Source: Sporichthyaceae bacterium
Lineage (GTDB): Bacteria > Actinomycetota > Actinomycetes > Sporichthyales > Sporichthyaceae
DNA: 64,000 nucleotides
Assembly: GCA_036493475.1 (NCBI GenBank)
Contig: DASXPS010000217.1
Span: 1-64,000, forward strand
Direction: 5' to 3'
Shown here: piece after piece, positions 24,720 to 33,258 of the stretch
Numbering within the stretch: position 1 is the first letter of the stretch
How the letters are laid out: each line of letters begins with the position of its first letter
Program-made: the position numbers and the translations under genes
The notes under the pieces: model-generated
Told to the model about the DNA's origin: nothing
The model's database searches: none
What the model saw: only the letters and a program-made list of their open reading frames with translations

Positions 24720-25511
24720 ATGCGCATTCACGTGGTCAGTGACGTGCACGGGTCGACGCAGGCTCTGGCGGCGGCAGGGATGGGTGCCGATGTCCTGATA
24801 TGTCTGGGCGATCTGGTGCTGTTCGTCGACTACGAGGACTCTGCCGGCGGAATCTTCGGGGAGATCTTCGGGGTCGAGAAGACCGCCGAATGGATCTCGT
24901 TGCGCACCGCCGGACGGTTCGACGAGGCCCGGTCCTTTTCGCGCGGTTTGTGGGCAAGCATCGACGGCGACCCGATGGATGTGATCACCCAGCAGGTGCG
25001 CACGCAGTACGCCGGCCTGTTCGCGGCCATGCCCGACCCGACCTACCTGACCTACGGCAACGTCGATCTGCCCGCGCTCTGGCCGGAATTCCTGGGCCCG
25101 GCGCACACCGTGTTGGACGGTCAGATCACCACGATCGGGGGACGGGTGTTCGGCTTCGTGGGGGGCGGGCTACCCACTCCTTACCGCACCCCGTTCGAGA
25201 TTCCCGAGGACGTCTACGCGGCGAAGGTAACCGCGGTGTTCGACGCCGCCGCGGCGGCCGGTCGCCGAGTGGACGTGCTGTGCACGCACATCCCGCCGGC
25301 TGTGCCCGATCTCACTTACGACGTGGTGGCCCGTCGCTTTGAACGGGGCAGCGAGGCCATCCTGTCGGCCATCCGGGAACACCAGCCGCCCCTCGCCCTG
25401 TTCGGGCACGTGCACCAGCCGTTGGCGGAGCGCACCCGAATCGGGCGTACCGAGTGCGTCAACGTGGGCCACTTCCGGGGCACCGCCACCCCGTACGTGC
25501 TGACGTGGTGA
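24720..25511 (+). CDS. Calcineurin-like metallophosphoesterase
   Basis: This 263-aa protein has the metal-binding motifs of the family in order: DVHGS near the N-terminus, GDLV, GNVD (in place of GNH), THIP and GHVHQP near the C-terminus. The two-metal site is therefore intact except that the GNH-type histidine is Asp. Proteins of this size usually hydrolyse phosphodiesters or phosphomonoesters of nucleotides or small molecules; the substrate cannot be read from sequence. It stands alone and is divergent from the signalling operon. Confidence 0.88.
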   Translation: MRIHVVSDVHGSTQALAAAGMGADVLICLGDLVLFVDYEDSAGGIFGEIFGVEKTAEWISLRTAGRFDEARSFSRGLWASIDGDPMDVITQQVRTQYAGLFAAMPDPTYLTYGNVDLPALWPEFLGPAHTVLDGQITTIGGRVFGFVGGGLPTPYRTPFEIPEDVYAAKVTAVFDAAAAAGRRVDVLCTHIPPAVPDLTYDVVARRFERGSEAILSAIREHQPPLALFGHVHQPLAERTRIGRTECVNVGHFRGTATPYVLTW

Positions 25512-25524
25512 GAGACGCGAAACA

Positions 25525-25552
25525 TTGGGCCCCTCGGCTCCCGCGATAGCCT
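25525..25552 (+). promoter_or_regulatory. Promoter of the SRPBCC-ArsA operon
   Basis: TTGGGC (25525-25530), a 16-bp spacer and TAGCCT (25547-25552) form a reasonable primary-sigma promoter. The start codon at 25598 has GGAGG at 25586-25590, so this transcript has a normal leader. Confidence 0.5.
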
Positions 25553-25597
25553 GCGGCGGGACGCAGGGGGCTCCTACCGGCAAGCGGAGGATGGGCA

Positions 25598-26035
25598 ATG
25601 GCGGATCAGACCACGGCGAGCATCACCATCGCCGCGGCGCCGCAGGCCGTGCTTGACGTGATCGCCGACTTCGAGGCCTACCCGGAATGGGCCGGCGCGG
25701 TGAAGAAGGCGGAGATCCTCGGCCGGCTGCCCGACGGGCGGGCCGAGCTGGTGCACTACCAACTCGACGCAGGCCCGATCAAGGACGAGTACACCCTGGG
25801 CTACGACTGGTCGCAGGTGCCCGACCTGCTGACCTGGAAGCTCGTCGAGGGCCAGATGCTCAAGATGCTGGTCGGCTCCTACGCGCTGGTGGAAACCGGC
25901 GACGGGCACACCGAGGTGACCTATCACCTGGCGCTGGACGTCAAGATCCCGCTGCTGGGCATGATCAAGCGCAAGGCCGAGAAGGTCATCATCGATCAGG
26001 CCCTCAAGGAGCTCAAGAAGCGCGTGGAGGGCTAG
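25598..26035 (+). CDS. SRPBCC (START-like) lipid/ligand-binding protein
   Basis: This 145-aa protein matches the polyketide cyclase/dehydrase-type SRPBCC fold, with an N-terminal ASITIAAAPQAVLDVIADFEAYPEW block, central beta strands and a C-terminal helix rich in Lys (QALKELKKRVEG). It resembles mycobacterial Rv2185c. The fold binds hydrophobic ligands in a cavity. ATG 25598 is chosen over the out-of-frame ATG at 25591 and has GGAGG 7 nt upstream. It is followed directly by the ArsA-like ATPase. Confidence 0.88.
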   Translation: MADQTTASITIAAAPQAVLDVIADFEAYPEWAGAVKKAEILGRLPDGRAELVHYQLDAGPIKDEYTLGYDWSQVPDLLTWKLVEGQMLKMLVGSYALVETGDGHTEVTYHLALDVKIPLLGMIKRKAEKVIIDQALKELKKRVEG

Positions 26036-26049
26036 CCCTGACTGCTCGA

Positions 26050-27228
26050 GTGCTGTTGTTCACCGGCAAGGGCGGCGTTGGCAAGACGACCGCCGCGGCC
26101 GGCACCGCGACCGCGGCTGCCGCCGCTGGTTACAAGACGCTGGTGCTCTCCACCGACGCCGCGCATTCGTTGGCCGACGCCTTCGACCACCCCGCGGGGG
26201 GCGAGCCCACCGAGGTCGGTCCCCACCTCTACGTGCAACAGGTCGACACGCAGCGCACGTTCGAGCGGACCTGGGTGGAGATCCGCAGCTACCTGCTCAG
26301 CGTGCTGGACTCGGTCGGGGTCGATCCGATCGAGGCCGAGGAGCTCACCGTGCTGCCCGGCGCCGAGGAGGTGCTGGCCCTGCTCGAGGTGCGCGATCAG
26401 GTGCGCTCCGGGCGCTGGGACGTCGTGGTCGTGGACTGTGCGCCGACCGCCGAGACGCTGCGGCTATTGGCCCTGCCCGAGGCGCTGAACTGGTACATGG
26501 ACCGGGTCTTCCCGGTCGAGCGGCGTCTGGTGCGCGCGCTGCGGCCGGTGCTGGGCAAGGTGGCCGGCGTGCCGATGCCCCGGGACAAGGTGTTCGACGC
26601 GGTGGAACGGTTGCACGCGGAGCTGGCCGCGGTGCGCAGCGTGCTCACCGACCCCGGCACCTCGGTGCGCCTGGTGCTCACCCCGGAGGCGGTGGTGGTG
26701 GCCGAGGCGCGGCGCACGCTGACCTCGCTGGCGCTCTACGGGTACCGGACCGATGCGGTGATCGCCAATCGGGTGTTCCCGCAGGCCGGGGCGGATGAGT
26801 GGCGGCGCGGCTGGGTGGCCGCGCAGGCAGCCGTGCTGGCCGAGGTCGAGGCCTCCTTCGCCCCGTTGCCGGTGCTGCGTTCGCCGTACCGTACGTGTGA
26901 GCCGGTGGGACCGGGCGAACTCGCAGCGTTCGCCGAGGAGCTCTACTCTGCGCTGCCCGCGGACCGCTCGGACCCGTGTGCGGTGCTGGCCGGGGCGGAA
27001 CCCATGACGGTCCGTCACACCGAGGACCGGTATGTGCTCTCCCTCGCCCTGCCGCTGGCCGACAAGCGCGAGATGGACCTGCGACGTAAGGGCGATGAGC
27101 TGGTGCTGACGGTGGCCGGGCACCGTCGGCAGTTGGCCTTGCCCGGCTTGCTGGCCCGCCGTGCGATCACCGGTGCGGATCTGGTCGGCGACCGGTTGGA
27201 CATCGGCTTTGCCCGGGATCTGCCATGA
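26050..27228 (+). CDS. ArsA/GET3-like ATPase with C-terminal HSP20-like domain
   Basis: This protein of about 392 aa has a deviant Walker A, TGKGGVGKTT, immediately after the start, then STDAAHSLADAF (switch I), VVDCAPTAETLRLL (switch II) and a C-terminal ArsA_HSP20-type domain (RYVLSLALPLADKREMDL to the end). It has no arsenite cysteine motif, so arsenite pumping is unlikely; a chaperone or targeting role is more plausible. The start is uncertain: GTG 26050 gives MLLFTGKGG, but CTG 26038 (MTARVLLFTG) sits 7 nt after GGAGG and would keep the whole first strand. It overlaps the next gene by ATGA. Confidence 0.88.
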   Translation: MLLFTGKGGVGKTTAAAGTATAAAAAGYKTLVLSTDAAHSLADAFDHPAGGEPTEVGPHLYVQQVDTQRTFERTWVEIRSYLLSVLDSVGVDPIEAEELTVLPGAEEVLALLEVRDQVRSGRWDVVVVDCAPTAETLRLLALPEALNWYMDRVFPVERRLVRALRPVLGKVAGVPMPRDKVFDAVERLHAELAAVRSVLTDPGTSVRLVLTPEAVVVAEARRTLTSLALYGYRTDAVIANRVFPQAGADEWRRGWVAAQAAVLAEVEASFAPLPVLRSPYRTCEPVGPGELAAFAEELYSALPADRSDPCAVLAGAEPMTVRHTEDRYVLSLALPLADKREMDLRRKGDELVLTVAGHRRQLALPGLLARRAITGADLVGDRLDIGFARDLP

Positions 27229-27548
27229 CGGCGTCTGCCGATCCGTTGGGCACGGCCGGCCACGAGGCGGCGCGCCTGTTGGACGCGTTGGGCCAGTGGT
27301 TGGGCGCACGCACCGCGGAATCCTCCGGGTGGTCCGAGCACGTCGCCACCGGGTCCGCGGAGTGCCGGTTGTGTCCGCTGTGCCGGTTGATCGCGTTGGC
27401 CCGGGACACCAGCCCGGAACTGGCGGAGCATCTGGACGATGCGCTGCGTTCGGTGGGCTCGGCGCTACGGCTGGTGAGCGATCAGCTCGGTGCGAACTCG
27501 GGCAACCAGCGCCGCAGCGGTGACTTCGAAACCATCGTCATCAACTGA
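27225..27548 (+). CDS. Conserved small protein with CxxCxxC motif
   Basis: This 107-aa protein has a helical N-terminus, the motif ECRLCPLCRLI (three close cysteines) and a helical C-terminus, suggesting one metal site or a redox motif. The ATG overlaps the ArsA-like stop (ATGA), so it is co-translated with the ATPase and probably acts with it. No named family was recognised with certainty. The last 20 residues are polar. Confidence 0.75.
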   Translation: MTASADPLGTAGHEAARLLDALGQWLGARTAESSGWSEHVATGSAECRLCPLCRLIALARDTSPELAEHLDDALRSVGSALRLVSDQLGANSGNQRRSGDFETIVIN

Positions 27549-27572
27549 CGTACGATCAGATTGCAGCCACAT

Positions 27573-28526
27573 ATGAATGATCTCGCAGTAGGTGTGGACG
27601 TGGGTGGCACCAAGATCGCGGCCGGCTTGGTGGACGGCCAGGGGAAAGTGCTCAACTGCGTCCGGCGGGAATCGCCGGAGGACAGCGAAGAGTTGTTCGA
27701 GGCGATCGTCGCGGCGGTCCGGGATCTCGGCCGGGAGGCCGTTCGGGTGCCCATCGGGGTGGGTGCCGCGGGGTTCGTGGATCTCGACCGATCCACCGTG
27801 CTGTTCGCGCCGAATCTGCCGTGGCGGACCGAACCCCTGGGCAGCCAATTGGGCGATGAATTGAACGCCACCGTGGTGGTGGAGAACGACGCGAACGCCG
27901 CGGCCTGGGCCGAGGCCCGGTTCGGCGCCGGTGTCGGGCACGACCACGTGGTGTGCGTGACTGTCGGCACCGGCGTGGGCGGCGGGATGGTGCAGGACGG
28001 GCAACTGATCCGTGGGGGTCACGGGGTTGCCGGGGAGTTCGGGCACCTGCCGGTGGTGCCGGACGGCATGCCGTGCGGTTGCGGCCAGTACGGCTGTTGG
28101 GAGCAATACGCCGGCGGGGAGGCATTGTTACGCCGGGCCCGCGACCTGGTCCGCGCCAAGCGGCCCGAGGCCGCCCTACTGTCCGCGTCCTGCCACGGAA
28201 AGCCCGAACAGCTGCGGGGTCCGGTGATCACCAAGCTGGCGCGAACCGGCGATTCGGCTGCGATCGAGTTGCTCGCCGAGACAGGCCACTGGCTCGGGGT
28301 CGGCCTGGCCGGATTGGCCGCGGTGCTGGACCCGACCTGCTTCGTGATCGGCGGCGGCGTCGCCGACGCCGGTGACCTGTTGGTGCAACCGGCCCGGCGG
28401 ACCTTCGACCGTCGGCTGCCCGCGGGTGGTACGCGAAAGTCGCCGGTGCTGGTTCCCGCGCTGCTGGGCAACGATGCGGGCATGATTGGGGCCGCCGATC
28501 TGGCCAGAGAGGGGGGCGGTCCGTGA
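27573..28526 (+). CDS. ROK family sugar kinase (glucokinase-like)
   Basis: This 317-aa enzyme has the ATP-phosphate motif GVDVGGTKIAAGLVDG, the catalytic region ENDANAAAWAEARFG, GEFGH (zinc-ligand His) and the ROK zinc motif CGCGQYGCWEQYAGG. It probably phosphorylates glucose or a related sugar at C6 with ATP. ATG 27573 is used; TTG 27561 would add four residues. TACGAT (27551-27556) may be the -10. No Shine-Dalgarno was seen. The next gene overlaps it by GTGA. Confidence 0.9.
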   Translation: MNDLAVGVDVGGTKIAAGLVDGQGKVLNCVRRESPEDSEELFEAIVAAVRDLGREAVRVPIGVGAAGFVDLDRSTVLFAPNLPWRTEPLGSQLGDELNATVVVENDANAAAWAEARFGAGVGHDHVVCVTVGTGVGGGMVQDGQLIRGGHGVAGEFGHLPVVPDGMPCGCGQYGCWEQYAGGEALLRRARDLVRAKRPEAALLSASCHGKPEQLRGPVITKLARTGDSAAIELLAETGHWLGVGLAGLAAVLDPTCFVIGGGVADAGDLLVQPARRTFDRRLPAGGTRKSPVLVPALLGNDAGMIGAADLAREGGGP

Positions 28527-29227
28527 GTGGCGGGGTCACGCCCCTACGGGTGCTCTCCTACGACGTGCGGGGGTTGCGCGGCGACCCGGCCGCGGTCGTA
28601 GGGGTGATCCGCGCCACCCGGGCGGATGTGGTGCTGTTGCAGCAGGCGCCCACCTCCACCCGATGGCGGTCCCGGTGTGCGGCGTTGGCCCGCGAGGCCG
28701 AGCTGCTGGTGGTCGGCGGGGACCGCAAGGCCGCGGGCAACCTGGTGCTGTCCAAGGTGCGCAACAAGGTGCTCGGGGTGATCTCCACGCCGCTGCCCGG
28801 CAGTTGGCGGCGGCGCGCAGGCATGGTGCTCGCCGTGCTGGAGGTCAGCGGCAGCCGCGTGGTGGTGATCTCCACCCGGTTCGGGCTGGACACCACGCAG
28901 CGCAGCCGGCAGGCCGACGCGTTGATCTCGCAGATCGGCGGGTTGGGGGATCAGGTGGTCTGTGGCATCGCGGTCAATGACGACCCCGGTACCTCGGCCT
29001 GGAACACCGTGGCGGCCCGATTGCGCGACGCGTACTCGGTGGTGCCCGAGGGCGGCGGAGCGACGTTCCCGGCGTTCGCGCCCAACCGCCGCATCGACGC
29101 GATCTTCGTCTCCGAGGCGGTCACCGTGCTGGCTGCCGGGGTGCCCCACGGGCTGCCCGCAGCCGCCGCGGCCAGCGACCATCTGCCCGTGCTCGCGCAG
29201 CTCATGCTCGGCCCGTCGCCGGGCTGA
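28523..29227 (+). CDS. Endonuclease/exonuclease/phosphatase (EEP) fold protein, active site degenerate
   Basis: This 234-aa protein follows the EEP fold from LRVLSYDVRGLRGD to the final SDHLPVLAQL, but key residues are changed. The usual SYN is SYD, LQEA is LQQA, the His-bearing strand reads VISTRFGL with Arg, and GDxN reads IAVN with Ala for Asp. RIDAIF and the final SDH remain. In the actinobacterial relatives I recall these positions are intact. It is therefore probably not a nuclease or phosphatase, unless the fold has been re-tooled. The GTG start overlaps the ROK kinase stop. Confidence 0.82.
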   Translation: MSGGVTPLRVLSYDVRGLRGDPAAVVGVIRATRADVVLLQQAPTSTRWRSRCAALAREAELLVVGGDRKAAGNLVLSKVRNKVLGVISTPLPGSWRRRAGMVLAVLEVSGSRVVVISTRFGLDTTQRSRQADALISQIGGLGDQVVCGIAVNDDPGTSAWNTVAARLRDAYSVVPEGGGATFPAFAPNRRIDAIFVSEAVTVLAAGVPHGLPAAAAASDHLPVLAQLMLGPSPG

Positions 29228-29237
29228 GCGCCCGCCG

Positions 29238-29990
29238 TCAGACCACGGCGCCGTTGTCGGGATCGATCTCGTCGCGACCGTCGTCCTTCATCCGGTAGAT
29301 CAACGAGACCGCGCCGCCGATGAAGGCGGCCAGGATCAGCACACTCGCGCCGTAGAACAAGTCGATGCCGAACCAGGCGCGGGCCACGAGGTAGATCGGA
29401 CCGAGGAACACGCCGAGCCAGGCGAGCTTGGTGCGGGGCTCCAGCCGCGGCAACGGGGGCGGTGGGGGCGGCACGAAGTGGTCCTCCGGGTCGTCCGCCT
29501 CCACCGGCGGCCGGGGGATCTCCTGCACCACCAACGGCTCGTCGTCCGCATGCGACCCGGGGCGAACCGCAGCGGGTTCGGCCTGCGCCTCACCCGCGAC
29601 CACGTCCTCGGCCACCGGCCACGGCGGCACCGGGTCGGTGGTGTTCTGCTCCCAACCCGCCACGATCGCCTGCCAGGCCGCGTCCTCCGCCTCGGTCATC
29701 GAAGCCGGCACCGTTGCCCGGGCGGGCGGCTCGGAGAACTCGCCGCGGCGGGACTCCAACAATGCCCGGGCGTCCGCCTCGGCGGCGGCGTCCACCCACA
29801 CCCGGTCGGTGGGCCGGTCCGGCAGGATCACGTCCATGTAAGGGCCGCGCCGGCCGGGCGCGGGCGCTGCGTAGGCGGCCACCCCCTCGGCGCGCAGGGC
29901 TTCCAACAGGGCATCGGCGAAGTGCGGCTGCAGATCCACCAGCGGCGTGTAGCGCACCGCGGGCAGCCCGTTGCTGCGCCCCGGGCTCAT
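29238..29990 (-). CDS. Conserved actinobacterial membrane protein with Pro-rich linker
   Basis: This 250-aa protein has an N-terminal soluble domain (about 13-85, with PTDRVWVDAAAEADARALL, resembling small DUF2007-like signal-transducer domains), an acidic and proline-rich linker containing a run of six prolines (near 173-180), and two C-terminal transmembrane helices (about 188-207 and 213-233) followed by an acidic tail. Function is unknown. Its ATG overlaps the stop of the alpha/beta hydrolase gene (ATGA), so the two are one unit. Confidence 0.75.
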   Translation of the reverse strand: MSPGRSNGLPAVRYTPLVDLQPHFADALLEALRAEGVAAYAAPAPGRRGPYMDVILPDRPTDRVWVDAAAEADARALLESRRGEFSEPPARATVPASMTEAEDAAWQAIVAGWEQNTTDPVPPWPVAEDVVAGEAQAEPAAVRPGSHADDEPLVVQEIPRPPVEADDPEDHFVPPPPPPLPRLEPRTKLAWLGVFLGPIYLVARAWFGIDLFYGASVLILAAFIGGAVSLIYRMKDDGRDEIDPDNGAVV

Positions 29991-30751
29991 GGGCCTTGGA
30001 CCGCTTGCGCGCGCAGTCGGTTCACGAAATCGAGGCTCTCCGCGAAGATGCGCGGGGCGTCATGATCCAGGGTGGCCACGTGGTAGCTGTCGTGCAGCAC
30101 GATCTCGGTGAGGTCGCGGGAGGACACCCGGCTCAGCACCTGACGGGAGCTCTCCGGTTCCACCACGTGGTCGGTGTAGCTGCGCAGCAGCAGCAGCGGC
30201 TGGGTCACCCGGGGCAGGTCGCGCACGACGGTCGGCCAGGCCCGACGCAGCGATTCCAGCGCGCGCAACGGGGTGCGGTCGTAGGCCATCTCGCTGACGC
30301 CGGGCTTGCGGATGTCGTCGCCGATGGCGCCCAAGGAGGGCACAAAGCGGTGCAGTAGCGGCAACGCCCGCAGCCGCGGGTCGTGGGACAGCACCGACGG
30401 GTTCACCACGACCACCCCGGCCACCGCGCCGCCGTGGCGTTGCGCCACCCGCAGGGCCAGCGCCCCACCCATGGACAGCCCCATCACGAACACTTGGTCG
30501 CAGCGCTCGCGCAGCTCCCCGAATTCCCGGTCGACCGCGGTGTACCAGTCGTCCCAGGTGGTCAGGTTCATGTCCCGCCAGTCCGTGCCGTGGCCGGGCA
30601 GGCGGGGTAGCGCGACCGTCAAGGAGGCCGCGGCCAGGTATTCCGCCCACGGGCGCATGCTGTATGGCGAGCCGGTGAAGCCGTGGCAGAGCAGCGCGCC
30701 GACCGAACCTCCGCTGTGGTGGTACGGCTCCGCTCCCGACAGGACTGGCAC
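29987..30751 (-). CDS. Alpha/beta hydrolase (esterase/lipase)
   Basis: This protein of about 254 aa has the alpha/beta hydrolase order: LLCHGFTGSPYSMRPWAEYL (oxyanion HG), nucleophile elbow GLSMGG, an acid in SYTDHVVEP, and a His in DSYHVATLDHD. It resembles carboxylesterase/monoglyceride lipase types, so the substrate is probably a short acyl ester or monoacylglycerol. GTG 30751 (MPVLSGAEPY) is preferred because relatives start there; GTG 30772 would add seven residues. It is divergent from a PlsC acyltransferase, which hints at lipid turnover. Confidence 0.88.
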   Translation of the reverse strand: MPVLSGAEPYHHSGGSVGALLCHGFTGSPYSMRPWAEYLAAASLTVALPRLPGHGTDWRDMNLTTWDDWYTAVDREFGELRERCDQVFVMGLSMGGALALRVAQRHGGAVAGVVVVNPSVLSHDPRLRALPLLHRFVPSLGAIGDDIRKPGVSEMAYDRTPLRALESLRRAWPTVVRDLPRVTQPLLLLRSYTDHVVEPESSRQVLSRVSSRDLTEIVLHDSYHVATLDHDAPRIFAESLDFVNRLRAQAVQGP

Positions 30752-30772
30752 GAAACCATGGTGGCACGTCAC

Positions 30773-30778
30773 TAGAGT
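30773..30778 (+). promoter_or_regulatory. -10 box upstream of the plsC-type gene
   Basis: TAGAGT lies 34 nt before the GTG at 30813, and GGGGAGG precedes that GTG, so this transcript would have a normal leader. It lies in the divergent gap next to the hydrolase start. Confidence 0.35.
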
Positions 30779-30812
30779 TACTGCCGCGTCGGAGAACCGG
30801 TGGGGAGGTGCG

Positions 30813-31517
30813 GTGCTCTACTGGATAGTGAAGTACTTCCTGCTGGGTCCGCCCCTGCGGGCGGCGTTCCGGCCCTGGTCGGAAGGTCTGGAGAACATCC
30901 CGGAGACCGGCCCGGCGATCCTGGCCAGCAACCACCTCTCGTTCAGCGATTCATTCTTTCTGCCCTTGGTGGTGTCCCGGCGGATCACGTTCCTGGCCAA
31001 GGAGGAGTACTTCACCGGCACCGGGCTGAAGGGGCGGTTCAGCGCCGGCTTCTTCCGCGGCGTCGGTCAGATCCCGGTGAACCGGTCCGGGGGCAGCGCC
31101 TCGGACAACGCCCTGGATGCGGGCCTTGGCGTGTTGCGCAGCGGCGCGCTGTTCGGCATCTATCCGGAGGGCACCCGATCCCCGGACGGGCGGCTGTACC
31201 GCGGGCGCACCGGAGTGGCGCGACTGGCCATCAAAGCCGGTGTACCGGTGCTGCCGGTGGCCATGGTGGACACCCACCGGGTGCAGCCGCCAGGCCGGGT
31301 GCTGCCGAAGATCGCCCGGATCGGGGTGAAGATCGGCGCGCCACTGGACTTCTCCCGGTACGCCGGGCTGGAGGAGGACCGGTTCGTGCTGCGCTCGGCC
31401 ACCGACGAGCTGATGTACGAGCTCATGCAGTTGTCCGGTCAGGAATACGTGGATATCTACGCCAGCCAGGCCAAGAAGAACCGCGAACCCCGCGGCCCGC
31501 ACGACCGGGCGGCCTGA
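30813..31517 (+). CDS. 1-acyl-sn-glycerol-3-phosphate acyltransferase family protein
   Basis: This 234-aa protein has the PlsC block I motif NHLSFSDS (HX4D), FLAKEEYF, the block III motif YPEGTRSPDGRLYRGRTG and a valine/proline-rich block IV (VPVLPVAM). It transfers an acyl chain to lysophosphatidate or a related acceptor at the inner membrane; the N-terminus has one hydrophobic stretch. GTG 30813 follows GGGGAGG. A frame continuing upstream overlaps the divergent hydrolase and is rejected. Other acceptors, such as PIM-type lipids, are possible. Confidence 0.9.
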   Translation: MLYWIVKYFLLGPPLRAAFRPWSEGLENIPETGPAILASNHLSFSDSFFLPLVVSRRITFLAKEEYFTGTGLKGRFSAGFFRGVGQIPVNRSGGSASDNALDAGLGVLRSGALFGIYPEGTRSPDGRLYRGRTGVARLAIKAGVPVLPVAMVDTHRVQPPGRVLPKIARIGVKIGAPLDFSRYAGLEEDRFVLRSATDELMYELMQLSGQEYVDIYASQAKKNREPRGPHDRAA

Positions 31518-31524
31518 CTGCGGT

Positions 31525-31530
31525 TAACCT
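31525..31530 (+). promoter_or_regulatory. -10 box of the ABC exporter operon, leaderless
   Basis: TAACCT is 7 nt upstream of the ATG at 31538 with no Shine-Dalgarno, so a leaderless mRNA is likely. It lies 7 nt downstream of the acyltransferase stop. Confidence 0.45.
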
Positions 31531-31537
31531 AGGTCCG

Positions 31538-32443
31538 ATGGATGGAGCAGCAGCGATCCAGCTGCGGGGGTTGCACAAGAACTTCGGGGCGGTGCACGCG
31601 GTTCGCGGCATCGACCTGGGCGTTCCCGCCGGTCAGATGGTGGCCTTTCTCGGGCCGAACGGGGCCGGGAAGACCACCACCATCGACATGATCCTGGGCC
31701 TGTCCAGACCGAGCGCGGGGATCGTGGAGATCTACGGCACCACGCCCGGCCGGGCGGTGCGCAAGGGCCTGGTGGCCGCGGTCATGCAGACCGGCGGGCT
31801 GCTCAAGGACCTCAGCGTGGCCGAGACCGTGGAATTCACCGCGGCGCTGTGCACCAACCCGCGCCCGGTGGGCGAGGTGCTGGAGCGGGCCGGCATCGCC
31901 GGGATCGCCGATCGCATGGTCGGCAAGTGCTCCGGCGGCGAGCAGCAGCGGCTGCGCTTCGCGATGGCGTTGTTGCCGGACCCGGCGCTGCTGATCCTCG
32001 ACGAGCCGACCCAGGGCATGGACGTGGAGGGCCGCCGGGAGTTCTGGCGGGCCATCCGGGCCGATGCCCGCCGCGGGCGCACCGTGCTGTTCGCCACCCA
32101 CTACCTGGACGAGGCCGACGACCACGCCGACCGCATCGTGCTGATCCGCCGCGGCGAGATCGTCGCCGATGGCACCCCGGCGCAGGTGAAGGCCCGGGCT
32201 GCGGGTCGGGCGGTGCGGGCCACGTTGCCCGATCCGGACGTCGCGACACTGCGGGCGCTGCCCGGCGTGAGTTCGGTGGAGGTGCGCGGGAACAGCGTGC
32301 TGGTGACCACCGCGGACAGCGACCTGGTTGCCCGTCACCTGCTCACCCACACCGCGGCCCGCGACCTGGAGATCGCGGCGCTGGACCTGGAGGACGCGTT
32401 TGTCGCGCTTACCTCCGATCAGCCTGCGGAGGTGAGTTCATGA
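31538..32443 (+). CDS. ABC transporter ATP-binding protein (ABC-2 exporter type)
   Basis: This 301-aa ATPase has Walker A GPNGAGKTTT, Q-loop VMQTGGLL, signature CSGGEQQR (in place of LSGGQ), Walker B LLILDEPT and H-loop THYLDEAD. The DrrA-like C-terminal extension (about 215-300) is typical of drug or polyketide exporters. It powers the permease whose ATG overlaps its stop. Substrate unknown; multidrug or lipid export is the family norm. Confidence 0.93.
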   Translation: MDGAAAIQLRGLHKNFGAVHAVRGIDLGVPAGQMVAFLGPNGAGKTTTIDMILGLSRPSAGIVEIYGTTPGRAVRKGLVAAVMQTGGLLKDLSVAETVEFTAALCTNPRPVGEVLERAGIAGIADRMVGKCSGGEQQRLRFAMALLPDPALLILDEPTQGMDVEGRREFWRAIRADARRGRTVLFATHYLDEADDHADRIVLIRRGEIVADGTPAQVKARAAGRAVRATLPDPDVATLRALPGVSSVEVRGNSVLVTTADSDLVARHLLTHTAARDLEIAALDLEDAFVALTSDQPAEVSS

Positions 32444-33240
32444 GCGAGCAGGCCGTCGACGTGGCGGCGGCGCTGCGCCGTCCGGACGCCCGGTTCGGTG
32501 GTTTCTCCCCGACCCTGGTGCGGCTGGAGGTGCGTCGCCTGCTGCGCAACCGGCGCACGCTGATCTTCACGGTGATCGCGCCGCCGCTGTTCTTCCTGAT
32601 GTTCGGGCTCAACGACGTTTACGCCGACCTGCCGCACGGCAACGGCAACGAGTCCGCCTCGGTGCTGATCTCCATGGCGCTCTACGGCGCGGTGCTGGCC
32701 TGCACCAGCGGTGGGGCGATGGTGTCGATCGAACGGGCGGCCGGGTGGAGCCGGCAGCTGCGTGTCACGCCGTTGGTCCCGGCGGCCTACATCGTGGTGA
32801 AGATGGCCACCTCGCTGGTGCTCGGCGGCGCCTCGGTGCTGGTCGTCTACGCCACCGGGGTGGCCGCCAAGAAACCGGACATGCCGTTGTGGGTCTGGGT
32901 GATCAGTGCGTTCAGCGTGTGGATCGGCGCCCTCGTGTTCAGCGCTCTGGGCCTGTTCATCGGCTACCTGCTGCCCTCGGAGAACGTCATGCAGATCCTC
33001 GGCTTCGTGCTGATGCTCTGCTCATTCGGCGGCGGACTGTTCATCCCGCTCAGCCAGTTCTCCGACACCTGGCGCACCGTCGCCGCGTTCACCCCGCTGT
33101 GGGGGCTCAACGGGCTCGTCCACGCGCCGTTGCACGACGGCACCTTCGACTGGGTGTGGCCGGTGAACCTGCTGGCCTGGCTGTGCGTGTTCGTGGCCGG
33201 CGCCGTCTGGCGGATGAGCCGGGACACCGCCCGGGTGTGA
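32440..33240 (+). CDS. ABC-2 type transporter permease
   Basis: This 266-aa permease has six hydrophobic helices and an amphipathic N-terminus (LEVRRLLRNRRTLIF). The pattern AYIVVKMATSLVLGGASVLVVY and the large C-terminal block are ABC-2 family traits. It forms the membrane part of the exporter with the upstream ATPase. The last codons (RDTARV) contain one copy of a 12-bp sequence that recurs at 33754-33765, beyond the next gene. In many relatives a kinase-regulator pair follows; here a foreign-looking stretch follows instead. Confidence 0.92.
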   Translation: MSEQAVDVAAALRRPDARFGGFSPTLVRLEVRRLLRNRRTLIFTVIAPPLFFLMFGLNDVYADLPHGNGNESASVLISMALYGAVLACTSGGAMVSIERAAGWSRQLRVTPLVPAAYIVVKMATSLVLGGASVLVVYATGVAAKKPDMPLWVWVISAFSVWIGALVFSALGLFIGYLLPSENVMQILGFVLMLCSFGGGLFIPLSQFSDTWRTVAAFTPLWGLNGLVHAPLHDGTFDWVWPVNLLAWLCVFVAGAVWRMSRDTARV

Positions 33241-33258
33241 CACGCGCCAGTAGAAGCC

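Noticed and set aside
32440-32470. ATGAGCGAGC at the ABC permease start as another repeat copy
   Set aside because: Only the first 10 nt match; the rest diverges and it is the real coding start.
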